The notes beneath the pieces were generated by a model. That model had not been told where the DNA came from and did no database searches. It saw only the letters and a program-made list of their open reading frames with translations. A stretch of 64,000 nt of DNA from Rhodococcus sp. SMB37 (GTDB lineage: Bacteria; Actinomycetota; Actinomycetes; Mycobacteriales; Mycobacteriaceae): NCBI RefSeq assembly GCF_004345605.1, contig NZ_SLVY01000001.1, positions 248,001 through 312,000 on the forward strand. Reading direction: 5' to 3'. The stretch's first letter is position 1, and the number at the start of each line of letters is the position of its first letter. Shown in pieces: positions 8,488 through 16,891 of this stretch. The position numbers and the translations under genes were made by a program.

Positions 8488-8991
8488 GTGTCTGATACCT
8501 CCAGCTCCGGCAGCACCGCCGGTTCGTTGACCCACACGCCGACCTACTCCGAACGGTTGTGGGTTCCGATCTGGTGGTGGCCCATCGGTATCGGAATCGC
8601 AGCGTTGCTCGCAGCCGAACTGCACATGGGTGCACCCGGGATGTACGCGTGGCTGCCGTATGCCGTACTGATCCCATGTGCCCTGTGGGTTCTGGTGTGG
8701 CTCTCACGACGGCGCATCGAGGTCATCGACGGTGAGCTCGTCGTCGAACAGGCCCACCTTCCGGTGGAGTTGATCTCACGCGGAGTCGTCGTTCCGGGCT
8801 CCGCGAAGAGCGCCGCGCTCGGCCGACAGCTCGATCCCGCGGCGTTCGTGCGACATCGCCCGTGGATCAAGACGATGGCTCTGGTCGTCCTCGACGATCC
8901 GGAGGATCCGACCCCCTACTGGCTGATCAGCACGAGACGACCGGCGGAACTTCTGGCTGCCCTGGGACACGAGGAGCCGTCTACGAGCTGA
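8488..8991 (+). CDS. DUF3093 membrane protein
   Basis: A 167-residue protein with two adjacent hydrophobic helices (residues about 25-70, [17 protein letters not shown] and [15 protein letters not shown]) and a soluble C-terminal domain with the conserved WLISTRRP near the end. It matches DUF3093 (Rv2698). The GTG start was chosen over the long upstream open frame because that frame overlaps dut on the other strand, and because a -10 box stands right before it. Function is unknown. Confidence 0.85.
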   Translation: MSDTSSSGSTAGSLTHTPTYSERLWVPIWWWPIGIGIAALLAAELHMGAPGMYAWLPYAVLIPCALWVLVWLSRRRIEVIDGELVVEQAHLPVELISRGVVVPGSAKSAALGRQLDPAAFVRHRPWIKTMALVVLDDPEDPTPYWLISTRRPAELLAALGHEEPSTS

Positions 8992-9016
8992 CGACTCCCT
9001 CACAGCTCATACTTCT

Positions 9017-9054
9017 ACGCCGCAGCAGTGGCCCTCGGGTCACTGCTGCGGCGT
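9017..9054. terminator. Bidirectional hairpin terminator
   Basis: A 14-pair perfect stem (arms 9017-9030 and 9041-9054, core CGCCGCAGCAGTG) with a ten-base loop lies between the ends of the convergent DUF3093 and DUF4193 genes. Confidence 0.75.
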
Positions 9055-9083
9055 TTCGAAGTCGATTCAGCGCGGGTGCTTCG

Positions 9084-9386
9084 TCACCAGGCGCAGTCAC
9101 GGCAGATCATCTGTCCGCCCTCCTCGCTCGCGAGGCGGCTCCGGTGATGTACCAGGAAGCAGCTCGAGCAGGTGAATTCATCAGCCTGTTTCGGCACCAC
9201 GCGCACCGACAATTCCTCGCCGGACAGGTCCGCACCCGGGAGCTCGAAGGATTCGGCCGTGTCCGATTCATCGACGTCCACTACCGCGGACTGCGCCTCG
9301 TTGCGCCGTGCCTTCAGTTCTTCGAGTGAGTCTTCCGACACATCGTCGCTATCGGTCCGCCGCGGTGCGTCGTAGTCAGTCGCCAT
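9084..9386 (-). CDS. DUF4193 zinc-ribbon-like small protein
   Basis: A 100-residue acidic protein ending in a metal-site pattern: CSSCFLVHHRSRLA followed by CRDCAW at the C-terminus. It matches DUF4193 (Rv2699c). The start at ATG 9386 follows three tandem TAAGAGG copies that can all serve as ribosome site. Function is not known. The four cysteines and the paired histidines suggest structural zinc. Confidence 0.85.
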   Translation of the reverse strand: MATDYDAPRRTDSDDVSEDSLEELKARRNEAQSAVVDVDESDTAESFELPGADLSGEELSVRVVPKQADEFTCSSCFLVHHRSRLASEEGGQMICRDCAW

Positions 9387-9707
9387 TTCCCTCTTACCTC
9401 TTAGTCCTCTTACAGGTGCTCGACAGGGAACCACGGTGATGCTCCCGGCCATGGCAACGCCCGACCGCGCGGTGAAGTTCCCACGGGTATCGGCTTGTCG
9501 TCGGTATCCCCGAAATACCTCGAGTCCGAACCCGTCGCCCTCGTCGATGGACGACGCTCGGCCGCCGAACAATAGCCGACAGCAGAGCGGAATATGCAAT
9601 CGATTCACGATTTCATCGAAATCGACCGGAAATCGTCACCCACATCACGGTGACCGTGACATACCTGACCCGGTACGCCTCCATCGCACCGGTCGGACAG
9701 CCCTCTA
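9387..9707. other. Divergent intergenic region between DUF4193 and cei
   Basis: About 320 bases without a credible gene. The left edge holds three CCTCTTA copies (TAAGAGG on the minus strand, 9390-9396, 9397-9403, 9406-9412) in front of the DUF4193 start. The stretch 9580-9640 is AT-rich for this genome (CGATTTCATCGAAATCG and neighbours) and is the likely place for promoters. Open frames here lack family matches. Confidence 0.5.
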
Positions 9708-9779
9708 CAGTGAACGACGCACAGAAACGCACGGCAGTGAACGACGCACCGTTCCACGGCAGTGAACGACGCCGTTCCA
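9708..9779 (+). repeat. Triplicated 13-base direct repeat before cei
   Basis: CAGTGAACGACGC occurs at 9708-9720, 9735-9747 and 9760-9772, with periods of 27 and 25 bases. The second and third copies extend to about 24 bases, sharing flanking ACGG and CGTTCC. The array ends 27 bases before the cei start codon, so it lies in its leader or operator region. Confidence 0.85.
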
Positions 9780-9806
9780 CGGCGAGGAGACGAAAGGCAG
9801 ACCTGC

Positions 9807-10490
9807 GTGGTTTCCCTGATCACCGAAGGCAGCGCAACCGACAAGCGCGGTCGCCCGTTCCATCGTCGCCGCTGGGTGCCCGCCGCGCTCGCGGGTGCCG
9901 TCCTCGCCGCAGGCACGATCGTGGTCTGGACCTCGGTGTTCGCCACGGCCGAGACCACGACGACCACGGTGGCATGCCCGGCTCCACCGACAGCACCTAC
10001 CGATCCCGAGGGCCCCGCACCTGCCCCGCTCGGGCAGGTCGTGGACCGTTCGACCATGGTCGATGTCGATCCGGCCCCTCTCGCCGCCACCCGAGTGCGG
10101 GTGTTCAACGCGAATGGTGAGCGCGGCCAGGCGTCCACGGTCGCGGCACAGCTCAGCGACTACGGTTTTGCGAGCGCGCCGGATGTGCAGGCGGGTAACG
10201 ATCCGGTGTACGTCGATCAGAACATGCAATGCCACGGTCAGGTCCGGTTCGGTGAGACCGGTCGCGCCGCGGCGAACACCGCGCGCCTCGTCGCACCGTG
10301 TGCCGAGCTGATTCTGGACGATCGCCAGGACGACACGATCGATCTGGCGCTGGGCACGTATTTCCGCGACATGACGCCGAGCGCCGACGCCGAAGAACTG
10401 TTGCGCACGTTGCGGGAAGCACCTGTGGACGAGAAGTCCGCGCCGCTCGATGTGGAACTCCTCGACGCCGCGCTCAACGCACCCTGCTGA
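9807..10490 (+). CDS. cei: Cell envelope integrity protein with LytR C-terminal domain
   Basis: A 227-residue single-pass envelope protein. Residues 1-20 are basic, residues 22-45 form one membrane helix (AALAGAVLAAGTIVVWTSVF), then comes a short Thr/Pro linker and a LytR_C domain (about 88-185, starting TRVRVFNANGERGQASTVA). It corresponds to Cei (Rv2700), required for envelope integrity and virulence in M. tuberculosis. GTG 9807 was chosen because GAAAGG lies eight bases upstream and the membrane helix is then at the usual distance; the open frame from ATG 9762 starts inside the repeat array. It carries no LytR catalytic domain. Confidence 0.85.
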   Translation: MVSLITEGSATDKRGRPFHRRRWVPAALAGAVLAAGTIVVWTSVFATAETTTTTVACPAPPTAPTDPEGPAPAPLGQVVDRSTMVDVDPAPLAATRVRVFNANGERGQASTVAAQLSDYGFASAPDVQAGNDPVYVDQNMQCHGQVRFGETGRAAANTARLVAPCAELILDDRQDDTIDLALGTYFRDMTPSADAEELLRTLREAPVDEKSAPLDVELLDAALNAPC

Positions 10491-10598
10491 CCGCGCACAC
10501 AATTCAGAAAATCGGGCAAAATTCCCTTTCATCCGATTTCACCCAGATTTCGGGTCCGAATTCACAGCGGTTCCCGAACGAAGAAACCGACGGCGCTG

Positions 10599-11501
10599 TT
10601 ACGCAGGGACAGGTCCAGCTGCGCCGATTTCCGCAAGCACCGCCGCGAATTCGTCCGCCACGCCCGACGCCGCGGCAGTCATGATCTCGCCGTGGTCGCC
10701 GAATCCCGTAGGCAACCGGACCTCGGCGCCCGCTTCGGACGCGATGAGCGCACCGGCCGCCCAGTCCCAGGGATTGAGGCCGTGCTCGTAGTGAGCGTCG
10801 ACCCGCCCCGACGCCACCATGCACAGATCCAGTGCCGCAGCCCCCATACGCCGGATATCTCGCACCCGCGGCAACAGTTCCGCCACCAACCTGCCCTGGA
10901 TCGCCCTACGTTCCGCCGAGTAGGAAAACCCGGTGGCGACGAGCGCAAGCCCGAGATCCGAGACAGGCGTGCAGCGCAGCGTCGTCACTCCCCCGTCTGC
11001 ATCGGTACACGTCGCGCCGAGGCCGGCCGCCGCCGAGTAGAGGTCTCCCGACGCGACATCGACCACGGCGCCTGCCACCGACACGCCGCCGATCCGGGCC
11101 GCCACACTCACTGCATACGCGGGAATCCCGTAGACGAAGTTCACCGTGCCGTCGATGGGATCGACGACCCACTGGACTCCGGCCTCCCCCACGCCGCCCT
11201 CACCTGCGCCGTGGCTGCCTCCGCTCTCCTCGCCGAGGAATCCGTCGCCAGGCCTCAACTGTCCGAGGCGGCTGCGGATGAGGTCCTCGGACTCGGTGTC
11301 GGCGATGGTGACCGGGTCGGTGTCGGTGGACTTCGTCTGCACCGCATTTCCCTCACCACCCAACGGCCGGGCCGAACCGAACAGCTCGGCACGGCGACGA
11401 CGCACATGTGCGGCCGCTTCCAGTGCAACGGTGACGGCGACCGCTCGGAGCGCGGCGGGATCGGACTCGGACACGGCGCGGGAATCGATGACATCGGACA
11501 C
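10599..11501 (-). CDS. suhB: Inositol-1-monophosphatase family protein
   Basis: Magnesium-dependent hydrolysis of inositol phosphate, needed for inositol and mycothiol/phosphatidylinositol supply in actinobacteria. Family signatures are clear: DTDPVTIADTESED, GEESGG, WVVDPIDGTVNFVYG (metal-binding DPIDGT) and NPWDWAAGALIASEAGA. It corresponds to Rv2701c. The start is not certain: the frame is open to 11576, and GTG 11501 or GTG 11474 fits the family length best; neither has a strong ribosome site. It is convergent with cei and divergent from ppgK. Confidence 0.85.
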   Translation of the reverse strand: MSDVIDSRAVSESDPAALRAVAVTVALEAAAHVRRRRAELFGSARPLGGEGNAVQTKSTDTDPVTIADTESEDLIRSRLGQLRPGDGFLGEESGGSHGAGEGGVGEAGVQWVVDPIDGTVNFVYGIPAYAVSVAARIGGVSVAGAVVDVASGDLYSAAAGLGATCTDADGGVTTLRCTPVSDLGLALVATGFSYSAERRAIQGRLVAELLPRVRDIRRMGAAALDLCMVASGRVDAHYEHGLNPWDWAAGALIASEAGAEVRLPTGFGDHGEIMTAAASGVADEFAAVLAEIGAAGPVPA

Positions 11502-11629
11502 TCGACCATCGGAACACACGCGCATCGCCCGCACCACCCGCCCAATCGTGACTTTCGAACTATCGTTGCCCCACAAGCGTTGCGGCCGACCGACCAGTGT
11601 TGTGGACCGACCCGGAGAGTGAGTACCTC

Positions 11630-12415
11630 ATGGCGCAGGAAACAGCCCCCACCTCGACCGACTCCCCCGACGTGGGATTCGGCGTCGACGTCGGCGGCAG
11701 CGGAGTGAAAGGCGGCCTGGTCGACCTGTCGACAGGTCAGTTGATCGGCGACCGGATCAAGATCCTCACGCCACAACCGTCGACTCCCGACGCCGTGGCC
11801 GGGACGGTGGCCGAGATCGTCGAGCAGGCGGATTGGGACGGCCCCGTCGGTATCACCCTCCCGAGCGTGGTGGTCGGAGGCGTTGCCAGGACAGCCGCCA
11901 ACATCGATTCGTCGTGGATCGGGACGGACGCTCGAGCCCTGTTCTCGACCGCGCTCGACGAACGACACGTCACGGTCCTCAACGATGCCGACGCCGCGGG
12001 TATCGCCGAGGATCGGTTCGGCGCGGCGGCCGACACCGACGGCGTGGTCATCCTTCTGACCTTCGGTACCGGTATCGGCTCGGCAGTCCTGCACAACGGT
12101 GTTCTGCTCCCGAATACAGAATTCGGACACATGGAGGTCGACGGTAAGGAAGCCGAGCATCGCGCCGCCTCGTCGGCCAAGGAGCACCACGACTGGTCGT
12201 ACAAACGGTGGGCCCAGGAGGTCTCCCGGGTCCTGGAGCGATTCGAGGCCCTGCTGTGGCCCGATCTGTTCATCGCGGGCGGTGGCATCAGCCGCAAGCA
12301 CGACAAGTGGATTCCACTGCTGACGAACGACACTCCCGTGGTGCCGGCCGAACTGCGCAATACCGCGGGGATCGTCGGCGCTGCATACGCTGCGAAAACT
12401 GGCACCACTCCTTGA
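11630..12415 (+). CDS. ppgK: Polyphosphate glucokinase
   Basis: Phosphorylates glucose to glucose-6-phosphate with polyphosphate (and ATP), a ROK-type sugar kinase. DVGGSGVKGG near residue 20 is the phosphate loop, LTFGTGIGSAVL is the second phosphate motif and NTEFGHMEVDGKEAE holds the conserved polyphosphate-kinase signature. Length is 261 residues, normal for the family (Rv2702). ATG 11630 follows GGAGAG. It precedes sigA in the same direction, as in mycobacteria. Confidence 0.93.
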   Translation: MAQETAPTSTDSPDVGFGVDVGGSGVKGGLVDLSTGQLIGDRIKILTPQPSTPDAVAGTVAEIVEQADWDGPVGITLPSVVVGGVARTAANIDSSWIGTDARALFSTALDERHVTVLNDADAAGIAEDRFGAAADTDGVVILLTFGTGIGSAVLHNGVLLPNTEFGHMEVDGKEAEHRAASSAKEHHDWSYKRWAQEVSRVLERFEALLWPDLFIAGGGISRKHDKWIPLLTNDTPVVPAELRNTAGIVGAAYAAKTGTTP

Positions 12416-12443
12416 GTCCGACACATGCTCGGTCACAGGGATC

Positions 12444-12449
12444 GTTACA
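12444..12449 (+). promoter_or_regulatory. Possible -10 box for sigA
   Basis: TACAAT matches the actinobacterial TANNNT consensus and lies about 100 bases before the sigA start. I see no good -35 element at the right distance. Confidence 0.35.
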
Positions 12450-12549
12450 ATGGTGCACAGCCGGCCGGAACCCGGCCTGATCCCGACAGACCTCTCCGCC
12501 GGAACACCTCTGGCGCGACGCCGCACTACCTCGTCACGAAAGGGCGTAC

Positions 12550-13899
12550 GTGGCAGCCACCGACATCCACACCGCTGATTCACAGAAGGAATCGGCACCC
12601 GTCGCGGACGCTTCGGGCGCCGCCGACGCTGCAGACACTGCGACACCCGCGGCGAAGCCACCGGCCAAGAAGGCCGCCGCGAAGAAGGCACCCGCCAAGA
12701 AGGCCGCCGCGAAGAAGGCGCCGGCCAAGAAGGCCGCCAAGAAGACTGCGGCGAAGAAGACCGCAGCCAAGGGCGGGAAGGCCGGCGAGGACGACTTCGA
12801 CGGTGCAGCCGAACCGGAACTCGAAGACATCGACGTGGCGGAAGGCGAACTCGTCGCCGGAGACACGCCGGCCGAGGACGACGAGCCCAGCGAAAAGGAC
12901 AAGGCGTCCGGCGATTTCGTGTGGGACGAAGAGGAGTCCGAGGCGCTACGCCAGGCGCGCAAGGACGCCGAGCTCACCGCCTCCGCCGACTCCGTCCGTG
13001 CCTACCTCAAGCAGATCGGCAAGGTTGCGCTCCTCAACGCAGAGGAGGAGGTCGAGCTCGCCAAGCGCATCGAGGCCGGCCTGTACGCGACGTTCCGCTT
13101 GCAGGAACTCGCCGCAAAGGGCGAAAAGCTCCCCGTGGCCCAGCGCCGCGACATGAACTGGATCTGCCGCGACGGCAATCGCGCCAAGAACCATCTCCTC
13201 GAGGCCAACCTTCGACTTGTCGTCTCCCTCGCCAAGCGTTACACGGGCCGCGGTATGGCGTTCCTGGACCTCATCCAGGAAGGCAACTTGGGCCTGATCC
13301 GCGCGGTGGAGAAGTTCGACTACACCAAGGGCTACAAGTTCTCGACGTACGCGACGTGGTGGATCCGTCAGGCCATCACCCGCGCCATGGCCGACCAGGC
13401 CCGCACCATTCGCATCCCTGTTCACATGGTCGAGGTCATCAACAAGCTCGGTCGTATCCAGCGCGAGCTGCTCCAGGATCTGGGTCGCGAGCCCACTCCC
13501 GAGGAACTCGCGAAGGAAATGGATATCACGCCGGAGAAGGTGCTGGAGATCCAGCAGTACGCGCGTGAACCCATTTCGCTCGACCAGACCATCGGCGACG
13601 AGGGCGATAGCCAGCTCGGCGACTTCATCGAGGATTCCGAGGCGGTCGTCGCGGTCGATGCTGTGTCGTTCACGCTCCTTCAGGATCAGCTGCAGTCCGT
13701 CCTCGAGACGCTTTCCGAGCGTGAGGCCGGTGTCGTACGACTGCGCTTCGGCCTCACCGACGGTCAGCCCCGCACTCTCGACGAGATCGGCCAGGTCTAC
13801 GGGGTGACCCGTGAACGCATCCGCCAGATCGAGTCGAAGACCATGTCCAAGCTGCGCCACCCGTCGCGGTCCCAGGTCCTGCGCGACTACCTCGATTAG
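12550..13899 (+). CDS. sigA: Primary RNA polymerase sigma factor SigA (HrdB/RpoD type)
   Basis: Housekeeping sigma factor, 449 residues, GTG start. Residues 37-75 are an Ala/Lys repeat block (repeating KKAPAKKAA), followed by an acidic stretch (about 78-120). Region 1.2 starts at [11 protein letters not shown], region 2 contains [36 protein letters not shown] and [19 protein letters not shown], and region 4.2 is [19 protein letters not shown] followed by the usual RDYLD terminus. It corresponds to Rv2703. The basic repeat block resembles the C-terminal tails of histone-like proteins and is normal for nocardioform and mycobacterial SigA, though its copy number varies. Confidence 0.97.
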   Translation: MAATDIHTADSQKESAPVADASGAADAADTATPAAKPPAKKAAAKKAPAKKAAAKKAPAKKAAKKTAAKKTAAKGGKAGEDDFDGAAEPELEDIDVAEGELVAGDTPAEDDEPSEKDKASGDFVWDEEESEALRQARKDAELTASADSVRAYLKQIGKVALLNAEEEVELAKRIEAGLYATFRLQELAAKGEKLPVAQRRDMNWICRDGNRAKNHLLEANLRLVVSLAKRYTGRGMAFLDLIQEGNLGLIRAVEKFDYTKGYKFSTYATWWIRQAITRAMADQARTIRIPVHMVEVINKLGRIQRELLQDLGREPTPEELAKEMDITPEKVLEIQQYAREPISLDQTIGDEGDSQLGDFIEDSEAVVAVDAVSFTLLQDQLQSVLETLSEREAGVVRLRFGLTDGQPRTLDEIGQVYGVTRERIRQIESKTMSKLRHPSRSQVLRDYLD

Positions 13900-13944
13900 T
13901 CACGTAGTTCCACCGGCCACCGCAAGGTGGGCCACGGGCGGTTC

Positions 13945-13982
13945 GGAACGGCGAAGGGGCGTCACCGTCCCTTCGCCGTTCC
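13945..13982. terminator. Hairpin terminator between sigA and DUF952
   Basis: A perfect 14-pair stem (13945-13958 with 13969-13982, GGAACGGCGAAGGG) and ten-base loop sits between the convergent ends of sigA and the DUF952 gene. There is no T-run. Confidence 0.75.
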
Positions 13983-13998
13983 GCGCGTCAGGCCTCGA

Positions 13999-14343
13999 TC
14001 ACAGGGACGAGAATCGTCCGTCGTCACCCGGCCGGAAGTCGACCACCTCGACGACCGCGTCGACCGGTAGCGGCCCGTACAGATGCGGGAACCTCATCGA
14101 CTCGGGATCCTCCGGCACCCCCGGCTCGAAGCGCACATCTGCGGCCAGGCGGGACGGATCGATGTGGAGCAGGACAAGATCCGTGCGCCCGTGGAACAAG
14201 CGATTCGCGGGCAGGTGGACCTGGTCGGGCGTCGACAGGTGCACGAATCCCATGTCCTCCAGTGACGGGGGTGTGACAGCGCCTGTCGCACGGGCGCGAA
14301 GCCACTCGTCCCGCGGGCAGATGTGAAGCAGAGTTCCACTCAT
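13999..14343 (-). CDS. DUF952 domain protein
   Basis: A 114-residue protein with the DUF952 hallmarks: LLHICPRDEW at the start, GFVHLSTPDQV and LVLLHIDPSRL in the middle, and FPHLYGPLPVDAVVEV near the end. The family resembles a small glutathione-S-transferase-like or ADP-ribosyl-type fold and is of unknown role. ATG 14343 was chosen because the family begins with this strand; the open frame upstream has no homology I recognise. Confidence 0.8.
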   Translation of the reverse strand: MSGTLLHICPRDEWLRARATGAVTPPSLEDMGFVHLSTPDQVHLPANRLFHGRTDLVLLHIDPSRLAADVRFEPGVPEDPESMRFPHLYGPLPVDAVVEVVDFRPGDDGRFSSL

Positions 14344-14628
14344 GCCCCCATTGTCCGCACCGTCGAAGGGCGGACCGCACCGCGACGCGCCGTGCATTAC
14401 TGCTGCGCTGTGAGCGAACAATCGCGCTGTGAGACAACCAACAGATCCGCAAATGCCCACGTCCTGGGGTTTCTCCAGGTGAATTCGTGAAACACAACAC
14501 GAATCGACGATGAGGGGAACAACCCACGAACGCGAATCGTCTGTAAGAGTAGATCTACCGCGCTACCCCCGGCGCGGCGGACCAGACCCCAGGCGACCGT
14601 TGTCGAAGGTGGCCAGTTTGGAGGAGTC

Positions 14629-14829
14629 ATGCCCGGTACGTTGACCACCCCGAAGTTGACCGCCGCCGACAGGTGCGATCGGTGCAATGCCGCCGCTCGC
14701 GTACGCGCTGTCCTTCCCACAGGCGGCGAACTGTTGTTCTGCGGTCATCACGCGAACGAACACACCGATCGGCTCCGTGAGCTCGGTGCCACGATTGTCA
14801 CCGAGGCCGACGCCGACGCAACCGTCTGA
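14629..14829 (+). CDS. DUF7455 small metal-site protein
   Basis: A 66-residue protein with CDRC and CGHH, a likely zinc-binding pair, ending in an acidic tail. Close relatives are found beside sigA in many actinobacteria. GGAGGAG lies four bases before the ATG. Role unknown. It is followed by a strong hairpin. Confidence 0.75.
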   Translation: MPGTLTTPKLTAADRCDRCNAAARVRAVLPTGGELLFCGHHANEHTDRLRELGATIVTEADADATV

Positions 14830-14867
14830 TCCGCCGTCCGGAACCCACGGTTCCGCGACCCGACCCC

Positions 14868-14905
14868 GAGAACGGGCGACTGCTTTCCAGCAGTCGCCCG
14901 TTCTC
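14868..14905. terminator. Hairpin terminator
   Basis: A perfect 16-pair stem (14868-14883 with 14890-14905) closing a six-base loop (TTTCCA) between the convergent DUF7455 and helicase genes. Confidence 0.8.
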
Positions 14906-14942
14906 GTCGTTCACGGCCGATTCCTCACCGGCAGTCGGTTCG

Positions 14943-16670
14943 TCACCAGCTCCGCAGAATTGCGATGCGGTCGCGCAACTGTTCGGCGCTCGCCATGGCG
15001 GTCGGTGGGCCGCCGCACTGACGCCGTAGCTCCCCGTGGATCACGCCGTGCGGTTTGCGCGTGCGATGGTGCACGACCGCCACCAAGGAATTGAGTTCGC
15101 GGCGCAGCTGGGGTAGCTCATCGGCCGCGGCGACGCGTTCCGCCACCTGCTGCGGCGGGGTCGGCGCCTGCTGGACCGCAGGTTTTTCCAGCTGCTTCTC
15201 CTGCCGCTGACGCAACAAGGCCCTCATCTGATCTGCATCCAGCAGCCCGGGTAGACCGAGATAGTCCGCTTCCTCGTCACTGCCCGAGAACGTGGCGGTG
15301 CCGAAGGAGGAACCGTCGTAGATCACCTGGTCGAGTTCGGCCTCCGCACCGATCGAGGTGTAGGCCTTCTCATCCTCGCCGGGCTCGTCCTTCCTGCGGT
15401 TGGCGTCGGCGAGCAGTTCGTCATCGAAGCCTTCCTTGACCCGATGCGGCTTGCCCAGAATGTGGTCGCGTTGCGCTTCGAGCTGGCTGGCGAGTTCGAG
15501 CAGCACCGGCACCGACGGCAGGAACACACTGGCCGTCTCGCCCTTCTGCCTCGCACGCACGAAGCGTCCGATCGCCTGAGCGAAGAACAGTGGGGTCGAT
15601 GCGCTGGTCGCGTACACACCGACGGCGAGCCGCGGGACGTCGACACCTTCCGACACCATTCGAACGGCAACCATCCACCGCTGGGTTCCCGCGCTGAACT
15701 CGGAGATCCGCGAGGAGGCGGTGGGATCGTCGGACAGGACGACGGCGGGCGACTCCCCGGTGAGGCGTTCGAGAGTCCTCGCATAGGCGCGAGCGACCGT
15801 CTGATCGGTCGCGATCACGAGGCCACCGGCATCCGGCATGCCCCCTGCACGCAATTGTTCGAGGCGGGTGTTGGCGGCACCCAGTACGGCCGGCACCCAG
15901 TCGCCCTCCGGGTCCAGCGCGGTACGCCACGCACGCGCCGTGTGCTCGGCGCTGAGCGGCTCACCGAGCCGGGCGGTGTACTCCTCCCCCGCACTGGTCC
16001 GCCAACGGGCCTCACCGGAGTAAGCGAGGAATACGACCGGCCGCACCACGCCGTCTGCGAGCGCATCGGAGTATCCATAGGCGTGGTCGGCCTTCGATTG
16101 CATCAGGCCTTCCTCGTTCGGTTCGTACGTCACGAACGGAATGGCGCTGTCGTCGCTGCGGAACGGTGTGCCGGTCAGCGCCAATCGTCGTGTCGCGTCG
16201 CCGAATGCCTCGAGAATCCCCTCACCCCAACTCTTGGCATCCCCGCCGTGGTGGATCTCGTCGAGGATGACCAGCGTGCGGCGCGCTTCGGTGCGTACAC
16301 GGTGCTTGAACGGGTGGGATGCGACCTGCGCGTAGGTCACGACAACACCCTGGTAGTCGCTCGAGGTCTGCCCCGCGGAGTTGGTGAAGTTCGAGTCCAG
16401 CGCGATGCCGACTCGTGTCGCTGCCGACGACCACTGGTGCTTGAGGTGTTCGGTCGGTGCAACGACCGTGACCTGATCGACGGTCCGGTCCTTCAACAGT
16501 TCCGACGCGACCCTCAGCGCGAATGTGGTCTTACCGGCCCCAGGTGTGGCCACCGCGAGGAAATCGCGAGGTTTGGTGGCGAGGTACTTGGTCAGGGCGC
16601 GACGCTGCCACGCGCGCAGCTGTCCCCCCGAGGCGGAGGTCGTAGCCTGTCCGACGGTTTCGATGCTCAC
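14943..16670 (-). CDS. SF2 DEAD/DEAH-type helicase (ResIII/XPB-like)
   Basis: A 575-residue ATP-dependent nucleic-acid translocase. Walker A is ATPGAGKTT (residues 41-49), motif Ia is VVAPTEHLKHQW, Walker B is LDEIHH (136-141), motif III is ALTGTPFRSD, and motif VI is FAQAIGRFVRARQKGE. The C-terminal 130 residues carry DEEADYLGLPGLLDADQM and a low-similarity tail. GTG start with AAGGAG about twelve bases upstream. It looks like the single-gene helicase common in Rhodococcus and relatives; I see no nuclease or methylase partner, so it is not obviously a defence gene. Substrate unknown. Confidence 0.85.
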   Translation of the reverse strand: MSIETVGQATTSASGGQLRAWQRRALTKYLATKPRDFLAVATPGAGKTTFALRVASELLKDRTVDQVTVVAPTEHLKHQWSSAATRVGIALDSNFTNSAGQTSSDYQGVVVTYAQVASHPFKHRVRTEARRTLVILDEIHHGGDAKSWGEGILEAFGDATRRLALTGTPFRSDDSAIPFVTYEPNEEGLMQSKADHAYGYSDALADGVVRPVVFLAYSGEARWRTSAGEEYTARLGEPLSAEHTARAWRTALDPEGDWVPAVLGAANTRLEQLRAGGMPDAGGLVIATDQTVARAYARTLERLTGESPAVVLSDDPTASSRISEFSAGTQRWMVAVRMVSEGVDVPRLAVGVYATSASTPLFFAQAIGRFVRARQKGETASVFLPSVPVLLELASQLEAQRDHILGKPHRVKEGFDDELLADANRRKDEPGEDEKAYTSIGAEAELDQVIYDGSSFGTATFSGSDEEADYLGLPGLLDADQMRALLRQRQEKQLEKPAVQQAPTPPQQVAERVAAADELPQLRRELNSLVAVVHHRTRKPHGVIHGELRRQCGGPPTAMASAEQLRDRIAILRSW

Positions 16671-16891
16671 CGGTTCTTCGTGCTCCTTGTCCGCTCAACT
16701 CCGGTCGGCGACGGCAGAACCCGAAATCCCGGTCACCGACCGCCATGCAGCCTATCGCCTACGCCCACCGATCGACGCCTCGAACCGCCAGGGCGATGAG
16801 GATCGGAAGTGATGGTCGTGACAGAATCCGAGACACGACAACCGCATGTGGGGCGCGCATTACGCCGTGTCATCAGGAATGCTGGAAGTAG

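Noticed and set aside
9436-9765. A 109-codon plus-strand frame before cei
   Set aside because: It has no ribosome site and no recognisable domain and ends inside the repeat array.
14943-16670. Helicase as part of a phage-defence system
   Set aside because: No nuclease, methylase or other defence gene lies beside it; the neighbours are conserved core genes.
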